A DNA stretch of 9,111 nt from Vitreoscilla sp. (GTDB lineage: Bacteria > Pseudomonadota > Gammaproteobacteria > Burkholderiales > Burkholderiaceae). Below are positions 5,310-9,111 of the stretch, one piece after another. Where the stretch lies: NCBI GenBank assembly GCA_014378125.1, contig JACMOG010000803.1, positions 1 to 9,111 of the forward strand, read 5' to 3'. Position 1 is the stretch's first letter, and every line of letters begins with the position of its first letter. Below the pieces are notes generated by a model. The model was not told the DNA's origin and searched no databases. It was given only the letters and a program-made list of their open reading frames with translations. The position numbers were made by a program, and so were the translations under genes.

Positions 5310-7505
5310 ATGCCATCGCCACAGATTCCCGTTGAGCTGACCCTCGACAATTGCGATCGCGAACCGATCCACATCCCCGGTTCAATCCAGCCCCACGGCG
5401 CCCTGCTGGCGCTCGACCGCCTGGGCCGCCTGAGCCACGCCAGCACCAACGCCACCGAATTGCTGGGCGTGCCGCTGGCCTTCGGGCGCACGCTGCCGTC
5501 CTCCACCTACGGGGGCGATGCCGCGCTCGAGCAGCAGTTTCGCGACGCGCTGGCCGATGCTGTCGGCGAGGAGCTGGTCACCAGTTCGCTGGAGACCACG
5601 ATGCGCGGCACCACGTTCGACGTCGTGATGCATGCACATAACGGCCGCGTCGTCTGCGAGTTCGAGCGGCGCGCCGTCGATTCCGGCGAGGTGTCCACGT
5701 TCGCGCACCTGGCCTACCGGTCGATGGACACGCTCAAGCGCCAGCGCTCCATCGAGCGGCTGCTCGACGCCGCGGTGGTGGCCGTGCGCAAGATCACCGG
5801 CTTCGACCGGGTGATGGCCTACCGTTTCCAGCACGACGACTCGGGCGACGTGGTGGCCGAGGCGCGCAGCAACGCGCTCGAGCCGTACCTGGGCCGGCGC
5901 TATCCCGCCAGCGACATCCCCGCGCAGGCGCGGCGGCTCTACATCCTCAACACGCTGCGCCTGATCGCCGACATGGACTATGTGCCGGTGCCCTTGCTGG
6001 CCGACGCCGCGCAGGTGGTTCCGCTGGACTTGAGCCACAGCGTGCTGCGCAGCGTGTCGCCGATCCATATCGAGTACCTGAAGAACATGGGCGTGGGGGC
6101 GTCGATGAGCGTGTCCATCGTCATCGGTGGCCGGCTGTGGGGCATGCTCGCGTGCCATCACATGACACCGCGCCAGGTGCCCTACCCCATCCGCATGGCC
6201 GTCGACGTGATGGCACAGGTGATCGCGTCCACCGTGCAGTCGCTGGCCGCCCGGGATCGCGAGACCGCCATCGCGCGTGCGGCGTGGCTACGCACCGAGA
6301 TCGTGCGCGCCATCGCGGTGGGCAACGAGATGGGCAACGAGCTCACCGAGGTGGTTGCGAACGAGTCGCCCGCGCTGCGCGAGAACCTGGGCGCCGACGC
6401 GCTGTTCCTGACGCTGGAAGGCGTGCCGCGCACTGCGGACAACGTCGACCCGGACTGGGCGCGGGCCCTGGCCGCCTGGCTGGCCACGCGCTCGGAGAGC
6501 CTCGTGCACGTGCATGACGGTGCCGAACTGCCCCCTGCTTCCGGTGCCGATCCCGATCAACACTGGTGCGGCGTCCTCGCGCTGCGCTTCGACGCGCCGC
6601 GCAATGGCTGGATCGTGGCGCTGCGGCGTGAGGTGGTCCAGACGATCCGCTGGGGCGGCAAGCCGGACAAGATCATCGCGCACGGCCCGCTCGGCCCGCG
6701 CCTGACCCCGCGCGGCTCGTTCGCGGAGTGGCGCGAGACGGTGCGCGGACGGTCGGATCCGTGGAACGAGGTGGAGCTGGAGATCGCCTCGCAACTGCTC
6801 GACAGCGTGGGCCGCGCGTACACCGATCGGGTGCTGGAGATCGACCAGATGCGCTCGCAGCTGTGGGCCGTTCTCGGACACGACCTGCGCAACCCGCTGC
6901 AGTCGCTGAGCATGGCCAACGCCGCGCTGGAACGAGGCGGCGAGCCCGGCCGCCTGAACTCCGTGATCCGCAGTTCCACTCACCGGATGAAGCAGTTGCT
7001 GGGTGACGTCCTGGACATCTCGCGCCTGCACCACGGCTTCGACCTGACGATGCAGTGGGCCCGCGTCGACCTGGTACCCGTCATCCGCCAGCTCGTGGAG
7101 GAGTCGCAGGTCGCGTTTCCCACGATCGCCTTGCCCGTGACGCTGCCCGACGCCTTGTTCGTCGAGGCCGACGAAGGCCGCTTCACGCAGGTGGTGGCCA
7201 ACCTGTTGAGCAACGCGCGTCACCACGGTCTTGGCAACATCGTGCTTCGGCTCGGCGAGGAGGATCGCATGGCGGTGTTCACCATCACCAACGACGCGCC
7301 CCCGATTCCGCCGGAGATCGTGACGGCGTTGTTCGATCCGTTCAAGCGGCAGTCGGCCGTCAACCAGCGCAACCGCACCGGCATGGGCCTGGGCCTGTAC
7401 ATCGCCCACCAGGTGATCCGCGGCCATCAAGGCACGCTGGTGCACATTCCTGGCGACGGCACGGTCACGTTCGAAGCGCGGATTCCGCTGGCGCGCGCGG
7501 TGTAG
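5310..7505 (+). CDS. bphP: Bacteriophytochrome histidine kinase (PAS-GAF-PHY-HisKA-HATPase)
   Basis: This 731-residue red/far-red photoreceptor is complete. The N-terminal PAS region has Cys15 in TLDNCDREPIHIPGSIQPHG, the thioether site for biliverdin. The GAF domain carries FDRVMAYRF, the RRYPASDIPAQARRLY motif (Asp202) and SPIHIEYLKNMGVGASMS with His253; ACHH at 281-284 supplies the other conserved His. The PHY domain has the tongue PRGSF motif at 467-471. The kinase part has the phospho-acceptor His524 in LGHDLRNPLQSL, the N-box QVVANLLSNARHHG, an LFDPF F-box and GMGLGLYIAH. The G1 box reads TNDAPPIPPE rather than the usual DxGxG. Light should alter autophosphorylation at His524. The gene follows the heme oxygenase by 44 bases, forming the chromophore-and-receptor operon. 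No response regulator lies downstream, so its partner must be elsewhere. Confidence 0.95.
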   Translation: MPSPQIPVELTLDNCDREPIHIPGSIQPHGALLALDRLGRLSHASTNATELLGVPLAFGRTLPSSTYGGDAALEQQFRDALADAVGEELVTSSLETTMRGTTFDVVMHAHNGRVVCEFERRAVDSGEVSTFAHLAYRSMDTLKRQRSIERLLDAAVVAVRKITGFDRVMAYRFQHDDSGDVVAEARSNALEPYLGRRYPASDIPAQARRLYILNTLRLIADMDYVPVPLLADAAQVVPLDLSHSVLRSVSPIHIEYLKNMGVGASMSVSIVIGGRLWGMLACHHMTPRQVPYPIRMAVDVMAQVIASTVQSLAARDRETAIARAAWLRTEIVRAIAVGNEMGNELTEVVANESPALRENLGADALFLTLEGVPRTADNVDPDWARALAAWLATRSESLVHVHDGAELPPASGADPDQHWCGVLALRFDAPRNGWIVALRREVVQTIRWGGKPDKIIAHGPLGPRLTPRGSFAEWRETVRGRSDPWNEVELEIASQLLDSVGRAYTDRVLEIDQMRSQLWAVLGHDLRNPLQSLSMANAALERGGEPGRLNSVIRSSTHRMKQLLGDVLDISRLHHGFDLTMQWARVDLVPVIRQLVEESQVAFPTIALPVTLPDALFVEADEGRFTQVVANLLSNARHHGLGNIVLRLGEEDRMAVFTITNDAPPIPPEIVTALFDPFKRQSAVNQRNRTGMGLGLYIAHQVIRGHQGTLVHIPGDGTVTFEARIPLARAV

Positions 7506-7518
7506 GCGAGTCCTGCAG

Positions 7519-7932
7519 TCAGGCCGAGCCGCACCCGGCCCCATCGAACGTATAGCTGCTCACCTTGCCGTTCTCCACCAGGAAGCGCGTGGTGCAGGTC
7601 ACCGGCGTGGCCTGGCCCACGGGCGCGGTGACGCCCACGCCGCCGCCGACCGAGGTGTGGCCGCCGCCGAAGCCGAACCCGCCGATGGAGAAGCTCACCG
7701 TCGGTGGCGGGACGGCGCCGTTGGCGATCACGTACGTGAGCCACCTGCCGTTGCCGATCTGCTCCTCGGCCACGGGCTTGCCCCAGCGGGCGCGCAGGTT
7801 GTCCTCGGGCGCGCCCTGCCACTGGCTCAACGCCTGTTCGTAGGCCTCGCCGCGCGATGGGGGCGTGGCACAGCCGCCGACGGCCAGGGCCAGCGGCAGC
7901 GCGGTGGTCAGCAAGAGAGTCCTGGCGCGCAT
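7519..7932 (-). CDS. Small glycine-rich lipoprotein of unknown function
   Basis: The 137-residue product starts with a type II signal peptide, MRARTLLLTTALPLALAVGG followed by Cys21, which would be lipidated. The mature part has AYEQALSQWQGAPEDNLRARWGKP, then WLTYV, then a glycine-rich segment (SIGGFGFGGG and SVGGGVGV). It ends with VTCTTRFLVENGKVSSYTFDGAGC, where two cysteines may form a disulfide. The W-G-x-P, aromatic-strand and C...G-x-x-C layout recalls small SmpA/OmlA-like envelope lipoproteins, but the function is unknown. The start at 7932 has AGGAG about ten bases upstream; an in-frame ATG at 8031 would bury the signal peptide and is rejected. The gene is convergent with bphP, whose stop lies only 13 bases away, and divergent from the TetR gene. 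Confidence 0.8.
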   Translation of the reverse strand: MRARTLLLTTALPLALAVGGCATPPSRGEAYEQALSQWQGAPEDNLRARWGKPVAEEQIGNGRWLTYVIANGAVPPPTVSFSIGGFGFGGGHTSVGGGVGVTAPVGQATPVTCTTRFLVENGKVSSYTFDGAGCGSA

Positions 7933-8037
7933 CGTGTTTCTCCTGTCGAGGTGGTTTCTCGCAATGATGCACCTTGCACGGCAACGCGCTTGCCCGGCCT
8001 TGGGCTTCGGCCAGAGGGCTTTGTGTCGCACAGGGCT

Positions 8038-8077
8038 TTATTCATGATGGTTGACATCCATTATTCATGATGACTGA
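8038..8077 (+). promoter_or_regulatory. Operator/promoter region of the TetR-MFS pair, with direct repeats and palindrome
   Basis: Two copies of TTATTCATGATG (8038-8049 and 8061-8072) lie 23 bases apart, about two helical turns, and 15 of 17 bases match when extended. Between and overlapping them is an imperfect palindrome, ATGATGG-N7-CCATTAT (8044-8064), matching at 6 of 7 positions. The spacer contains TTGACA (8051-8056), a perfect -35 hexamer. A weak -10 candidate, TGAACT, lies 18 bases downstream at 8075-8080. The region is strikingly AT-rich for this genome. Together this looks like an operator that would block its own promoter when bound by the regulator encoded next to it; binding is inferred. 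Confidence 0.55.
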
Positions 8078-8110
8078 ACTTTAACCATCCAATCTCGCCA
8101 GGGAACTCCC

Positions 8111-8704
8111 ATGCCGCGCGTTTCACGGGCCGAAGCCGAAACCCACCGACAGCAGATCACCGACGCCTCCGCCCGCCTGTTCCGCGAACGCGGCGTCAAG
8201 GGCGTCAGCGTGGCCGACCTGATGGGCGCCGCCGGGCTCACCCACGGCGGCTTCTACGGCCACTTCGAGTCGAAGGACGCGCTGGCCGGCGTGGCCGTGG
8301 CGCGGGCGTTCGAGCAGTCGGCCGAGCGCTGGCACAAGCGCATCGCGTCCAAGCCCGACGACGCTTCGCGTCGCAGCCTGCTGCTGGACAAGTTCCTGGC
8401 CTCGCAAAGCATCAAGGACGTCGGCCACAGCTGCCCGACGGTGTCGCTCGCCACCGACGTGTCGCGCGAACCCGCCGATGCGCCGATCCGTGCGGCGTAC
8501 GCCGACGGACTCGAGGCGCTCCTGCGGATCCTGGCCGACGTGGAGCCCGGGGCCGGCGCGGCCGCGCGCCGCCAGGCCGCGCTGGCCGACTACGCCACGA
8601 TGGCGGGCGCGCTGCTGCTGGCGCGCGCCACCGAAGGCTCGCCGCTGGCCCACGAGCTGCTCGCGGCCGCGCGCACTCGCCTCATGCCGACCCAGGAGGC
8701 CTGA
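8111..8704 (+). CDS. TetR/AcrR family transcriptional regulator
   Basis: The 197-residue protein has an N-terminal TetR DNA-binding domain: ITDASARLFRERGVKGVSVADL, then the helix-turn-helix GAAGLTHGGFYGHFESKDAL (residues 39-58). The C-terminal ligand and dimer region contains GHSCPTVSLATDVSRE, with Cys108 in a position where many members of this subgroup have a Cys-Pro. TetR proteins are usually repressors released by a small ligand. The MFS gene begins two bases after the stop, so the regulator most likely controls export or import by that transporter. The palindrome and direct repeats around 8038-8077 are the probable binding site. The ATG at 8111 gives the normal short arm before the first helix. 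The ligand cannot be predicted. Confidence 0.92.
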   Translation: MPRVSRAEAETHRQQITDASARLFRERGVKGVSVADLMGAAGLTHGGFYGHFESKDALAGVAVARAFEQSAERWHKRIASKPDDASRRSLLLDKFLASQSIKDVGHSCPTVSLATDVSREPADAPIRAAYADGLEALLRILADVEPGAGAAARRQAALADYATMAGALLLARATEGSPLAHELLAAARTRLMPTQEA

Positions 8705-8706
8705 GG

Positions 8707-9111
8707 ATGTTCGCCACCCCCGTCGCCCACTGGTTCGGCCGCCGCGGCATCCACTTCTCGTGGGTCGTGATGGGCATCGCCTTCCTCACGATGCTCACCT
8801 CGTCGGCCGCGCTGGGCCTGCCCGGCGCCTTCCTGCTGCCGCTCAGCAAGGAGTTCGGCTGGAGCACCGACCAGATCTCCGGGGCCATCGCGCTGCGCTT
8901 CGTGCTGTTCGGCCTGATCGGCCCGTTCGCGGCCGTGCTGATGGAGCGCTATGGCCTGCGCCGCATCATCTGCAGCGCGCTGCTGCTCATCGCCACCGGC
9001 ATGGTGCTGGCCACGCGCATGACGGCGCTGTGGCAGCTCGTGCTGCTGTGGGGCGTGGTGCTGGGCGTGGGCTCGGGCCTCACGGCGCTGGTGCTGGGCG
9101 CCACCGTGGCC
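8707..9111 (+). CDS. Major facilitator superfamily transporter, 5' part (cut by window end)
   Basis: The frame is open from the ATG at 8707 to the last base, giving 135 residues. About four transmembrane helices are visible: near residues 18-45, 57-78, 86-103 and 108-134. The loop between the second and third helices reads GPFAAVLMERYGLRRI, a version of MFS motif A. FGWSTDQISGAIALRF before it resembles oxalate/formate- and monocarboxylate-type MFS members. MFS proteins move small solutes across the inner membrane by ion symport, antiport or uniport; the substrate is unknown. AGGAGG at 8694-8699, seven bases from the ATG, is a strong ribosome-binding site within the end of the TetR gene. The two are surely cotranscribed. 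The C-terminal half lies outside the window. Confidence 0.9.
   Translation, partial: MFATPVAHWFGRRGIHFSWVVMGIAFLTMLTSSAALGLPGAFLLPLSKEFGWSTDQISGAIALRFVLFGLIGPFAAVLMERYGLRRIICSALLLIATGMVLATRMTALWQLVLLWGVVLGVGSGLTALVLGATVA

Noticed and set aside
4189..5385. 398-codon - strand open frame opposite bphO
   Set aside because: It has a low-complexity Arg/Gln/His composition with no recognisable motif. It is a GC-rich shadow of the clear heme oxygenase gene.
7506..7518. Shared terminator between the convergent bphP and lipoprotein genes
   Set aside because: The 13-base gap has no stem-loop with a T-run; I could not support a terminator.
6288..7544. 418-codon - strand open frame opposite bphP
   Set aside because: Its composition is that of a shadow frame, and it lies entirely over conserved phytochrome kinase sequence.
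7933..8031. Upstream start for the lipoprotein gene at 8031
   Set aside because: It would place about 33 residues before an obvious lipoprotein signal peptide. The ATG at 7932 has a good ribosome-binding site.
1..9111. Mobile element as the cause of the iron-locus deletion
   Set aside because: No transposase, terminal inverted repeats or target-site duplication is visible at the scar; simple deletion fits better.

Overview
The window is GC-rich (clearly above 60% G+C by eye, with strong G/C third positions) and carries ordinary bacterial genes. HemP, a small SWIB-domain protein, an LpxO-type hydroxylase and a heme oxygenase/bacteriophytochrome pair together suggest a betaproteobacterium, most likely Burkholderiales. 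That placement is inferred from family distribution and was not searched. No RNA gene, CRISPR array, insertion sequence or integrase was recognised.

Bases 1-2786 are an iron/heme uptake region. On the + strand, the 3' end of a tonB-type energy transducer overlaps hemP, which overlaps a PepSY-associated membrane protein; both overlaps are ATGA. A DUF2271 periplasmic protein gene follows 22 bases later. Its 3' end is missing. At about 1624-1643 it runs directly into the antisense strand of a damaged TonB-dependent siderophore receptor gene (about 1637-2513, - strand). The receptor remnant has its signal peptide and the start of its plug. It has lost plug motifs, carries two compensating frameshifts and lacks the rest of the barrel. 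A good Fur-box-like site (2628-2650) remains upstream of it. The deletion apparently fused the 3' ends of two convergent genes.

Bases 2786-4342 hold two apparently stand-alone genes: an 86-residue SWIB/MDM2-domain protein, and a 331-residue LpxO-like Fe(II)/2-oxoglutarate lipid A hydroxylase preceded by a roughly 300-base non-coding stretch.

Bases 4343-7505 are a light-sensing pair. A biliverdin-producing heme oxygenase (TTG start, unusual acidic tail) lies 44 bases ahead of a full bacteriophytochrome histidine kinase (PAS-GAF-PHY-HisKA-HATPase). The first gene makes the chromophore that the second binds. A perfect 16-base palindrome lies just upstream of the heme oxygenase. No response regulator is visible.

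Bases 7519-9111 hold a small glycine-rich lipoprotein gene on the - strand, convergent with the phytochrome gene. Divergent from it is a TetR-family regulator followed two bases later by an MFS transporter cut off by the window edge. The regulator's upstream region has a TTGACA hexamer set inside an imperfect palindrome and flanked by 12-base direct repeats, the layout of an autoregulated repressor promoter. The most notable finding is the deletion scar and pseudogene in the iron region. I see no strong case for a wholly new system.
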